The notes under the pieces: generated by a model
The model's input: the letters and a program-made list of their open reading frames with translations, nothing else
Databases searched by the model: none
What the model was told of the DNA's origin: nothing
Position numbers and translations under genes: made by a program
In this document: positions 15,824-21,403 of the stretch, piece after piece
How the letters are laid out: every line of letters starts with the position of its first letter
Numbering within the stretch: position 1 is the first letter of the stretch
From: Treponema sp.
Lineage (GTDB): Bacteria > Spirochaetota > Spirochaetia > Treponematales > Breznakiellaceae
NCBI GenBank assembly: GCA_031268125.1
Contig: JAIRXT010000032.1
Location: forward strand, 1 to 21,403
Length of the DNA: 21,403 bases
Direction: 5' to 3'

Positions 15824-17968
15824 TTAAATTTTTAAGGGTTTGGCAAATTTGATGGGGGGAGTATCCTGGGCATTACGGGAAAAAACGCAGGCCCGCCGGG
15901 CCGCGTCTTCCGGCAGGGTGGCAAAGGCGCAGTAGTCTTTCATTTCGATGGCGTCCACCAGGTGGCCCGGTATACCCCCGGCCCGCATAAGCAGTGCCGC
16001 CACATCCCGGGCGGAAGCGCCGTGCTGCCGTCCCAGGCCGACATAGACCCGGGCGGCATCGGATAACGTTTCCTCCCCGGAAGAAAATTTCTTCCGGCCC
16101 GGCACGCGCCCTTCCCGGCCCGCCGGCCCCCGGTCCTTGCCCGGCGTCCGCCCTTCATGATAAGCGCCGGGTCCCCGGCGACCGCGGCCCGCGCCGCCAA
16201 AGCCGCCGTCATGGAAAGCCCCGAAGCCCCCCCGGACCGGCCGCTGGGGCGGAGCCTCCGCGATTTCGGTTACCGGCCCGTAGCGGGAGGGGTCCAGCAG
16301 TTCGCCGTAATGCACCGTAATCAGGGCTTCTACGGCCTTTTCCGCCCCCAGCCGTTCGATAAGATGCCGGCATACCTTGGTCAGGAAGGGGGAAGCGGTC
16401 TCCTGGGCGCCCGGTCCGTTTTCGCCGGCAGTTTCCGCCGGAATTATTTCCGCCGGAAGCAATTCCGCCGGAAGCGCAGGGACGGCGGCTGTTTCGACGC
16501 CTTCCGCCGCTGTGCCTTCCTCCGGGGCCGCAACACCTGCCGCAGCATCGAGACTCTGAAAAACCTCCGTACCGGCGGCATATGCCGCGGCATCCGCAGC
16601 GGGTTCCGGGGGAAGCTCCGGCAGCCCCGCCAGCACATCGGACACAATCCGCGCCCGCACGGCCTTCATCACCGATTTTACCGAAGGTACTTTCATCCAG
16701 AGGATACCGCCCCCCAGAACCCGCTCCATGCTCCGGGACAACTGGCTTATCCGGCCCCGCTCGGAGGGCAGGGCAAGGGTTACGGCCTTACCCCTCCGCC
16801 CCGCCCGGCCCGTGCGGCCGATCCGGTGTACGTAGGTTTCCCGGTCATGGGGCATGTCCCAGTTCACTACATGGGTCAGCCGTTCAATATCCAGCCCCCG
16901 GGCGGCCACATCGGTGGCCACCATAATGGTGGTCTGTTTGGAACGGAAACGCCGCAGAGTCCGCTCCCGGGCCTCCTGCGAAAGGTCCCCGTGGATTGCC
17001 TCCGCGTGGTAGTCGTTTTCTACCAGCCGCCGGGCAAGCTCGTCGGTTTCGACCTTGGTGGCGCAAAAGATAAGGCCGTAAAAATTTTCAGTCCCGTCGA
17101 TAATACGGCGCAGCGCCTCCAGCCGGTCTTCCCGTTTCAGAATCATGTAGAACTGGTCAATCAACAGGGCGGACCCCCCGGTTTCCTCGTCCGCCGCGGC
17201 GTCCGCCAGAATATCCGCATCCCCAATGTGCTTTTTTACTACCCGCAGGATAGCGTCCGGCATGGTGGCGGAAAACAGAGCCACCCGGTAGGGAAGGGTC
17301 TTGGCCGCCCCAGGCGCCGCGGCCCCGTCAGCCTCCCCGTTTTCCGTTACCGGCGGTTCTGCGGATACGGCCCGGCCGCTTTTAAGGGCCCCCATGATAA
17401 TCTCCACATCTTCGAAGAATCCCATGTCCAGCATCTCGTCCGCCTCGTCCAGGATGAACCAGTCTACCCCGGAAAGGTCCAAAATCTTGCGGTCCAGCAG
17501 GTCCATCACCCGGCCCGGAGTACCCACCACGATCTCGGTCCCCCGTTTCAGGTCAAAAATCTGGGTCCGTATCGAAGCCCCGCCGTAAACCGCCGTGATT
17601 CGGGGAAAACTCCGGGGAACCGTCCCGCCCGCCGGAGCCGCGGGGCGCTCCCCGCCTGTCCTGCCGGGAATAAGGCTGTCGATTTCCCTGGATACTTGCA
17701 GGGCCAATTCCCTTGTGGGCGTCAAGATCAGCGCCTGGGGGTTGTGCCTTTGCACGGTGATCCGCTCCACCAAAGGAATTCCGAATGCGGCGGTCTTCCC
17801 CGTGCCGGTCCGGGCCTTCACAATAAGATGCCCGCTTTCTGCCATCAGCCGGGGCAGGGCGATAGACTGTATTGAAGTGGGGCTTTCGAAGCCCTTATGG
17901 GCAAGGGCGCCAAGAATCGCCCCGGAAAGGCCGAATGAAGAAAAAGGTAAATTTTCGTCTATTAACAT
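15824..17968 (-). CDS. DEAD-box ATP-dependent RNA helicase with DbpA-type RNA-binding end (714 aa)
   Basis: An RNA helicase that unwinds short RNA duplexes, probably in ribosome assembly or RNA turnover. Visible are the Q-motif region (FSSFGLSG to TSIQ, 9-34), motif I ARTGTGKT (52-59), PTREL (84-88), TPGR (150-153), DEAD (174-177), SAT (233-235), ATDVAARGLD (351-360) and HRIGRTGR (381-388). A C-terminal domain (about 637-700, ARVYVGLGRQHG onward) resembles the DbpA/CsdA RNA-binding domain. Between core and tail lie an Ala/Pro/Glu-rich linker with PAELL-PAEII-PAETA repeats and an RG-rich patch (579-627). Two low-complexity insertions (101-118 and 198-225) sit inside the first RecA domain. The ATG at 17968 has no good Shine-Dalgarno. 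Confidence 0.95.
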   Translation of the reverse strand: MLIDENLPFSSFGLSGAILGALAHKGFESPTSIQSIALPRLMAESGHLIVKARTGTGKTAAFGIPLVERITVQRHNPQALILTPTRELALQVSREIDSLIPGRTGGERPAAPAGGTVPRSFPRITAVYGGASIRTQIFDLKRGTEIVVGTPGRVMDLLDRKILDLSGVDWFILDEADEMLDMGFFEDVEIIMGALKSGRAVSAEPPVTENGEADGAAAPGAAKTLPYRVALFSATMPDAILRVVKKHIGDADILADAAADEETGGSALLIDQFYMILKREDRLEALRRIIDGTENFYGLIFCATKVETDELARRLVENDYHAEAIHGDLSQEARERTLRRFRSKQTTIMVATDVAARGLDIERLTHVVNWDMPHDRETYVHRIGRTGRAGRRGKAVTLALPSERGRISQLSRSMERVLGGGILWMKVPSVKSVMKAVRARIVSDVLAGLPELPPEPAADAAAYAAGTEVFQSLDAAAGVAAPEEGTAAEGVETAAVPALPAELLPAEIIPAETAGENGPGAQETASPFLTKVCRHLIERLGAEKAVEALITVHYGELLDPSRYGPVTEIAEAPPQRPVRGGFGAFHDGGFGGAGRGRRGPGAYHEGRTPGKDRGPAGREGRVPGRKKFSSGEETLSDAARVYVGLGRQHGASARDVAALLMRAGGIPGHLVDAIEMKDYCAFATLPEDAARRACVFSRNAQDTPPIKFAKPLKI
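16433..16471. repeat. Three 15-base tandem repeats inside the helicase gene
   Basis: TTCCGCCGG recurs at 16433, 16448 and 16463, an exact 15-base period. On the coding (minus) strand it encodes a five-residue unit, PAE followed by two hydrophobic residues, in the linker of the helicase. Such units can expand or contract by slippage without breaking the frame. Confidence 0.75.
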
Positions 17969-18045
17969 ACGTGAAGCATATCATAGAACATCCCCCTGTG
18001 GAATGATTAAACTAAGAAATGCCCTGGCCGGCGGCAGGTTTAGTC

Positions 18046-18074
18046 TTGACAAAATTTCCGCATCACTATATGAC
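18046..18074 (+). promoter_or_regulatory. Possible promoter of the LiaF-like gene
   Basis: A consensus TTGACA (18046-18051) is followed 17 bases later by TATGAC (18069-18074), in a locally AT-rich stretch. If used, transcription would begin at or next to the ATG at 18081. The -10 is only a partial match, so this is tentative. Confidence 0.4.
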
Positions 18075-18080
18075 GATAAA

Positions 18081-18629
18081 ATGGATCGCCCGGCGGAAAC
18101 AGCGGAGCATAAAAAAGAAAAACTAATAGAAGAACTATCGCGGCAGTATTCCCTGGATACAATTTCCCTGGACGAGTATGAACGCCTGGTAGACTATGCC
18201 CATAAAATCGAAACAGAAAAAGAACTGACATTTTTTGAAAAAATAGTACATGAAAACAGCCGGAAAGCCGCCGGCCGCCGCCGGAACGAGTACACCATAC
18301 TTTCATCAAGAAAAACAACCGGTTTACGCCTTGAAGAAGTTAAAAAAATCATAAGCATATTGGGGGATAACCACATCATTATCAGCGGGGACGACCTTAC
18401 CAAAGCCGAAACGGTCATACATGTTTTTGCGGTACTGGGAGAAATAGTAATACACGTACCCGCCGGCATCAGCGTGGTAAACCGGGTAATGCCCGTGGTG
18501 GGCGGGGTGTTCGGCGGCGGCGAATCCGGAAACTCCGGCGGGGGCAAAAAACTGATAATCGAAGGGGAAGTCATACTGGGAAACATAACCGTAAAAACGG
18601 TGAAAAAAGGACCGGCTTCACAATCGTAG
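18081..18629 (+). CDS. LiaF-like envelope-stress domain protein with SHOCT/DUF1707-like N-terminus (182 aa)
   Basis: A small protein without membrane segments. Residues 12-48 (KEKLIEELSRQYSLDTISLDEYERLVDYAHKI region) resemble the short SHOCT/DUF1707 helical unit. Residues about 93-175 are beta-rich, with LGDNHIIISGDD, VIHVFAVLGEIVIHVP and a final strand, IIEGEVILGNITVK, like the C-terminal (toastrack) domain of LiaF. A Gly/Ser-rich loop is at 141-155. Such domains occur in cell-envelope stress systems in many bacteria. The start is uncertain: ATG 18081 was chosen because a TTGACA promoter candidate lies just upstream, while ATG 18003 is in frame and would add 26 residues; neither has a Shine-Dalgarno. 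A PspB-like gene follows after 35 bases. Confidence 0.75.
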   Translation: MDRPAETAEHKKEKLIEELSRQYSLDTISLDEYERLVDYAHKIETEKELTFFEKIVHENSRKAAGRRRNEYTILSSRKTTGLRLEEVKKIISILGDNHIIISGDDLTKAETVIHVFAVLGEIVIHVPAGISVVNRVMPVVGGVFGGGESGNSGGGKKLIIEGEVILGNITVKTVKKGPASQS

Positions 18630-18664
18630 TTTTGGAAAAGCCTTAAAGGGCAGGGTTGGCAGGA

Positions 18665-18889
18665 ATGGATTTAACGGGAGTAATAACCGGAAGCATTGCG
18701 GTATTATCGCTTTTTGTAGGATTACCGGCCATTGTGCTTCATTTTATATATAAAACCAGAAAAAACAAAACAGAAATGATAAAACAGCAAAAAGAACTCA
18801 TGGCGCTGGAGATAGAAAAAGGGAACACGCAATTGCGCCTGCTGGAAGAAGAAAACAAAAAATACGACAGAATTCTTGACGAAAAATAG
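18665..18889 (+). CDS. Small PspB-like membrane protein (74 aa)
   Basis: A single N-terminal membrane segment (about 5-27, VITGSIAVLSLFVGLPAIVL) is followed by basic residues and a charged coiled coil to the end (KTEMIKQQKELMALEIEK and onward), finishing with RILDEK. This layout, with an N-terminal helix, basic junction, coiled coil and ILD near the end, is that of phage-shock protein B, which regulates the membrane-stress response in other bacteria. Sequence similarity is only moderate, so the function is inferred. The ATG at 18665 was chosen, with AGGG at 18652-18655. TTG at 18656 with AAGGG at 18646-18650 is an alternative adding three residues. The LiaF-like gene ends 35 bases upstream, so one transcript is likely. 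Confidence 0.7.
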   Translation: MDLTGVITGSIAVLSLFVGLPAIVLHFIYKTRKNKTEMIKQQKELMALEIEKGNTQLRLLEEENKKYDRILDEK

Positions 18890-18895
18890 CCCGCC

Positions 18896-18972
18896 TGGCA
18901 GTTTGTTGCGCTTCGCGCATAAAACAGTAAAAATATTCACCTTTGTGAATATTTTTATCTTACAAACTGCCA
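18896..18972. repeat. Fold-back with two inner hairpins, convergent spacer (left)
   Basis: An outer 11-bp stem, TGGCAGTTTGT (18896-18906) with ACAAACTGCCA (18962-18972), encloses two hairpins. One is TGCGC-TTC-GCGCA (18907-18919). The other is a 13-bp perfect stem, arms 18928-18940 and 18945-18957, loop CTTT. The whole could form a three-way junction. It begins 6 bases after the PspB-like stop codon and ends with T-rich sequence, so termination is the simplest role. Confidence 0.7.
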
Positions 18973-18974
18973 AA

Positions 18975-19038
18975 GCAGCCCATTTGTCGAATATTTTTTG
19001 CATAAATATGCAAAAAATATACAAGTGCAACAGGCTGC
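18975..19038. repeat. Nested palindrome, convergent spacer (right)
   Basis: An outer 6-bp stem, GCAGCC (18975-18980) and GGCTGC (19033-19038), and an adjacent CATTTGT/ACAAGTG pairing (one G-U) enclose a 14-bp perfect AT-rich stem. Its arms are 18991-19004 and 19007-19020, with AA between. The outer right arm overlaps the first base of the NUDIX stop codon on the minus strand. It likely terminates transcription from the minus strand and may form a cruciform. Confidence 0.7.
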
Positions 19039-19580
19039 TATGATCCGTAAATTTCCAGGTACGCGTTAAGGGCCCGGCGGGTGGATTCAAAGGCAAGGTC
19101 TTCCATTCTGATGTCCCGGCCTTCCACGAACCGGAATCCCCCAATTTCTCCCGCCTCCAGGCGCAGATCCCGCTCCGTTAGTCCGGGAGCGTCCAGGGCA
19201 AAAAACATATCGCAGGTGTTGTAGGTAATGTTTTTGTAGGGGTAAACGTTGGGGAAAGAGGCGAAAAGCGTAAAATTCGTTCCCTGTTCCGGCGGGACCC
19301 AGCCGATTTCTTCCCGCAGTTCCCGGCGCAGGCCCTCCAAAGCCCCCTCTCCGGGGTCTACAAAGCCGCCGGGCAGGTCCAGTTTACCCTTGGCGGGTTC
19401 TTCCCCCCGGATCAGCAGCAGGATGCCCTGCCCGGTCCGGATCACGCAGCCGGTGGCCGCGGCGGTGTTGTGGTAATAAACAAAACCACAGGCCGGGCAG
19501 AAAAACCTGTGGGAGCCGTCAAATTGAATCTCCGGGGAGGCGCAGGAAGGACAGTAATTCCACATACTCCACAGTACCAC
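19038..19580 (-). CDS. NUDIX hydrolase with N-terminal zinc ribbon (180 aa)
   Basis: A NUDIX-fold pyrophosphohydrolase. The full NUDIX box is present at about residues 72-94, following the pattern Gx5Ex7REUxEExGU (GGFVDPGEGALEGLRRELREE and onward). A four-cysteine zinc ribbon is at Cys10, Cys13, Cys28 and Cys31. This combination resembles NADH pyrophosphatase-related proteins, but the NudC-specific array cannot be confirmed, so the substrate is unknown. The GTG start at 19580 was taken from the longest frame; GGGGGAG lies only two bases upstream of it, so the in-frame ATG at 19565 is possible. It diverges from the thioesterase gene. Its 3' end runs into the palindrome at 18975-19038. Confidence 0.9.
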   Translation of the reverse strand: MVLWSMWNYCPSCASPEIQFDGSHRFFCPACGFVYYHNTAAATGCVIRTGQGILLLIRGEEPAKGKLDLPGGFVDPGEGALEGLRRELREEIGWVPPEQGTNFTLFASFPNVYPYKNITYNTCDMFFALDAPGLTERDLRLEAGEIGGFRFVEGRDIRMEDLAFESTRRALNAYLEIYGS

Positions 19581-19635
19581 GTCTCCCCCAACGCTGCCAT
19601 GCCCCGGCTTGACAACCGGGCCTTCCGGGGGAGAC
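19581..19635. promoter_or_regulatory. Inverted repeat between divergent NUDIX and thioesterase genes
   Basis: GTCTCCCCC (19581-19589) and GGGGGAGAC (19627-19635) are perfect 9-base inverted arms. Each arm, read toward its own gene, holds the purine-rich ribosome-site sequence. An inner CCCGG (19603-19607)/CCGGG (19616-19620) pair surrounds CTTGACAA, which includes TTGACA (19609-19614) as a possible -35 for the + strand, though no good -10 follows. It could be a shared operator or a hairpin that masks ribosome binding. Confidence 0.45.
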
Positions 19636-19643
19636 GATAGCCT

Positions 19644-20045
19644 ATGGTTTCACAATGTACTTTGCAGGTACGTACCTACGAGTGCGACAGTTACGGGCAT
19701 GTGAACAATGCCAATTACCTGAATTACCTGGAATACGGCCGTTATGAACTGTTAAAGGATATCGGTTTCGATTATCCCGCTGCAATTAAAGCCGGTTACG
19801 GGGTCTATGTGGCCCGCGTCGAAATTGACTACAAACGGGCCGCCCTGCCGGATGACAAACTCCTCATCAAATCCCGGCCCGTAAAAAAGGGCGCGGTAAG
19901 CGGAGTCATCGCCCAGGAAATTTGGCGGGGGGAAGAACTCCTGGTGCAGGCAAAGGTTACCTGGGCTTTTGTGGATGCCCGGGGCCTGCCCGTCAGAATT
20001 CCCCCGGAATTTGATCTGCCGGGACTGCGGCCGGACACCCTCTGA
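19644..20045 (+). CDS. Hotdog-fold acyl-CoA thioesterase (4HBT/YbgC-type, 133 aa)
   Basis: A small cytoplasmic thioesterase that hydrolyses acyl-CoA or acyl-ACP. The family motif is clear at residues 12-33: ECDSYGHVNNANYLNYLEYGR, with catalytic Asp15 in the DxxGHVNN pattern. The later strands VYVARVEIDYKRAALPDDKL and EELLVQAKVTWAFVD fit the hotdog fold. The length is typical. ATG at 19644 follows GGGGGAG at 19627-19633 (10-base spacing). The stop at 20043-20045 lies only two bases from the stop of the convergent ddl gene, with no hairpin between. The specific acyl substrate is unknown. Confidence 0.92.
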   Translation: MVSQCTLQVRTYECDSYGHVNNANYLNYLEYGRYELLKDIGFDYPAAIKAGYGVYVARVEIDYKRAALPDDKLLIKSRPVKKGAVSGVIAQEIWRGEELLVQAKVTWAFVDARGLPVRIPPEFDLPGLRPDTL

Positions 20046-20047
20046 TA

Positions 20048-21169
20048 CTACCTTGAAGTGGCAAGTTCCTGTTCGCTGTGGAAGCGGTCTATTGCCAGTT
20101 CGATAAGCCGGGTAATCAGTTCCGTGTAGGAAATACCGCCGGCTTCCCACAGCTTTGGGTACATGCTGATCCGGGTAAAACCCGGCATGGTGTTTATTTC
20201 ATTTACCAGAAGATCCGCACTGCCGTCCCCCGGCATCCCGGCCTCTTTTTCCCTTTTCCGCAGGAAAAAATCGACCCGGGAAAGGCCCTCGCAGCAGAGG
20301 GTCTTAAAGGTTTTAACCGCCAGTTCCCGGACCCGCTCCGCCAGGGCCCCGTCCAGTTCCGCAGGGATAATCAGGGCGGCCCCGTGTTCGTCCAGGTACT
20401 TCGCATCGTAGGAGTAGAATTCGCGGCGGGGAATTACCTCGCCGGGGGCCGACGCGATAACATCCTCGTTACCCAGGACCGCGCATTCCAGCTCCCGGCC
20501 CCGGATACATTCCTCGATAATAACTTTACTGTCGTAGCGGAAAGCTTCTGTAAGGGCGGGAAGGTACTCCCCCTGATCGTGGACCTTGGCAATGCCTACG
20601 GAAGACCCCATGTTGGCGGGCTTTACGAACAGCGGCGAACCCAGGGCCTCCGTAACTTCACCGTAAGGGGGAAGCTGCCCGTGGGATCGGAGGACCAGGA
20701 ATTTGCATACCGGGATACCGGCATCCCGCAGGAGCCGCTTCATCACGTCCTTGTCCATGCCCAGCGCGGACCCCAGTACCCCGGATCCCACAAAGGGAAT
20801 ATCCGCCAGCTTCAGAAGCCCCTGGATCGTGCCGTCTTCCCCAAAAGGTCCGTGGAGAATGGGAAACACCACATCCAGCGGGGGGATAGCCCCCGCCTCC
20901 CCGGCCCTCACCGGAGCCAGCCCCCTGCCGGGGACCAGCGTTACCGGCCGGCCCCCCTCGTTCAACCGGATTTCCCGGAGATTGCCGCCCCCCAAAAGAA
21001 AGCGGGAATCCTCCCCCAGGAACCAGCGGCCCGATTTATCAATGCCGATAAGAACAGGGTTAAACTTTTCCCGGTCTATCGCCTCGCAAACATTCCGCGC
21101 CGATTCCAGGGACACTTCGTGCTCCGCGGACCGGCCGCCAAAAAGAATACCCACGTTGATTTTTTGCAT
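20048..21169 (-). CDS. ddl: D-alanine--D-alanine ligase (373 aa)
   Basis: An ATP-grasp enzyme joining two D-Ala residues for peptidoglycan precursors in the cytoplasm. Visible are ILFGGRSAEHEVSLESARN (8-26), PILHGPFGEDGTIQG (103-117), the ATP-binding FVKPANMGSSVG (181-192), EECIRGRELECAVLG (219-233), YSYDAKYLD (252-260) and the Mg-binding NEINTMPGFT (323-332). The YSYDAKYL loop is the D-Ala form rather than the VanA-type D-Lac loop. The start ATG at 21169 has GGAGGAAGGCGGAG just upstream. A longer frame to 21280 runs into a repeat and has no ribosome site. A possible -10, TATACT, is at 21189-21194 on the minus strand, with no clear -35. Confidence 0.95.
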   Translation of the reverse strand: MQKINVGILFGGRSAEHEVSLESARNVCEAIDREKFNPVLIGIDKSGRWFLGEDSRFLLGGGNLREIRLNEGGRPVTLVPGRGLAPVRAGEAGAIPPLDVVFPILHGPFGEDGTIQGLLKLADIPFVGSGVLGSALGMDKDVMKRLLRDAGIPVCKFLVLRSHGQLPPYGEVTEALGSPLFVKPANMGSSVGIAKVHDQGEYLPALTEAFRYDSKVIIEECIRGRELECAVLGNEDVIASAPGEVIPRREFYSYDAKYLDEHGAALIIPAELDGALAERVRELAVKTFKTLCCEGLSRVDFFLRKREKEAGMPGDGSADLLVNEINTMPGFTRISMYPKLWEAGGISYTELITRLIELAIDRFHSEQELATSR

Positions 21170-21261
21170 TACTCCGCCTTCCTCCGCAGTATAACACAAC
21201 CGGGCGCCGTGGACAGCCGTAAAACGGCAGCGCGGCAGGACGTACCGGCTGAATTTGCTAC

Positions 21262-21403
21262 GCAGCAATTCCGAATTCAAAATTCCAAATCCGAAAAGAG
21301 CCGTAAAAAATTCATTGGGGGTCCTGTCGGCTGGAAAAATCCGGGGCCCCCACCCCAGATTCTTTCCACCGCCACCCCCATCTGCTTGTTTCGGCGCTCT
21401 TTT
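21262..21403. repeat. MITE-like repeat copy B, cut by the window edge
   Basis: Positions 21274-21403 match 804-933 in the same orientation, and the last 82 bases are identical. The left end, CGCAGCAATTCCGAATTCAA, shares CAGCAATTC with copy A but has an extra CCGAATT-type duplication. The right end lies beyond the window. It begins about 90 bases upstream of the ddl start. Confidence 0.8.

Noticed and set aside
16157..17875. A 572-codon open frame on the + strand opposite the helicase
   Set aside because: Composition is Gly/Pro/Arg/His-rich without recognisable domains, and it mirrors a well-supported DEAD-box gene.
1241..21169. The two flanking direct repeats as ends of a 20-kb composite mobile element
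   Set aside because: The genes between are mostly housekeeping with no integrase or transposase, and a third, decayed copy inside the window shows the repeat is simply dispersed.

Overview
The window is GC-rich bacterial DNA. The best guess for its source is a spirochaete of the Treponema type, possibly a termite-gut treponeme. This is an inference from a FliG paralogue lying outside any flagellar operon, the relaxed lipoprotein signal, the dense large LuxR/AraC regulators and several families of short intergenic palindromes. No rRNA, tRNA, CRISPR array, transposase or phage gene was seen.

Layout from left to right. (1) 1-614 is the 3' end of an ABC exporter ATPase, closed by a hairpin terminator. 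(2) 615-1240 has no gene. It holds a small repeat with inverted ends (about 800-1086) and a separate palindrome. (3) 1241-3162 carries an SDR-type NAD-dependent epimerase and a VanY-type D,D-carboxypeptidase lipoprotein, both on +. (4) 3337-7439 on the minus strand is a two-gene operon, a FliG homologue followed by an M16C metallopeptidase, joined by an ATGA overlap. (5) 7515-15751 on + is a regulator island. It has two tandem MalT/LAL-type LuxR regulators (TAATG overlap), then two tandem PocR-AraC regulators, with no enzyme or transporter between them. (6) 15824-17968 (-) is a DEAD-box RNA helicase with a DbpA-type RNA-binding end. (7) 18081-18889 (+) is a pair resembling parts of envelope-stress systems: a LiaF-like protein and a PspB-like membrane protein. 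(8) 18890-19037 is a convergent spacer with two large nested fold-backs. (9) 19038-21169 carries a zinc-ribbon NUDIX hydrolase (-), a hotdog acyl-CoA thioesterase (+) and D-Ala-D-Ala ligase (-). (10) The right edge is a second copy of the repeat seen at 800.

How the genes fit together: several products concern the cell envelope. Ddl makes the D-Ala-D-Ala dipeptide and the VanY-like lipoprotein would trim it from peptidoglycan. The LiaF/PspB-like pair probably monitors membrane stress, and the ABC exporter lies in the membrane. The four tandem regulators are the most distinctive part of the window, and their targets cannot be seen here. The remaining genes are housekeeping.

The most notable non-coding features are a dispersed MITE-like repeat (two clear copies and one decayed copy), a palindrome family built on TGTTCCAAAACT/AGTTTTGGAACA that recurs between genes, the nested hairpins at 18896-19038, and three genes that lack a Shine-Dalgarno sequence but have a -10-like hexamer just before the start codon.
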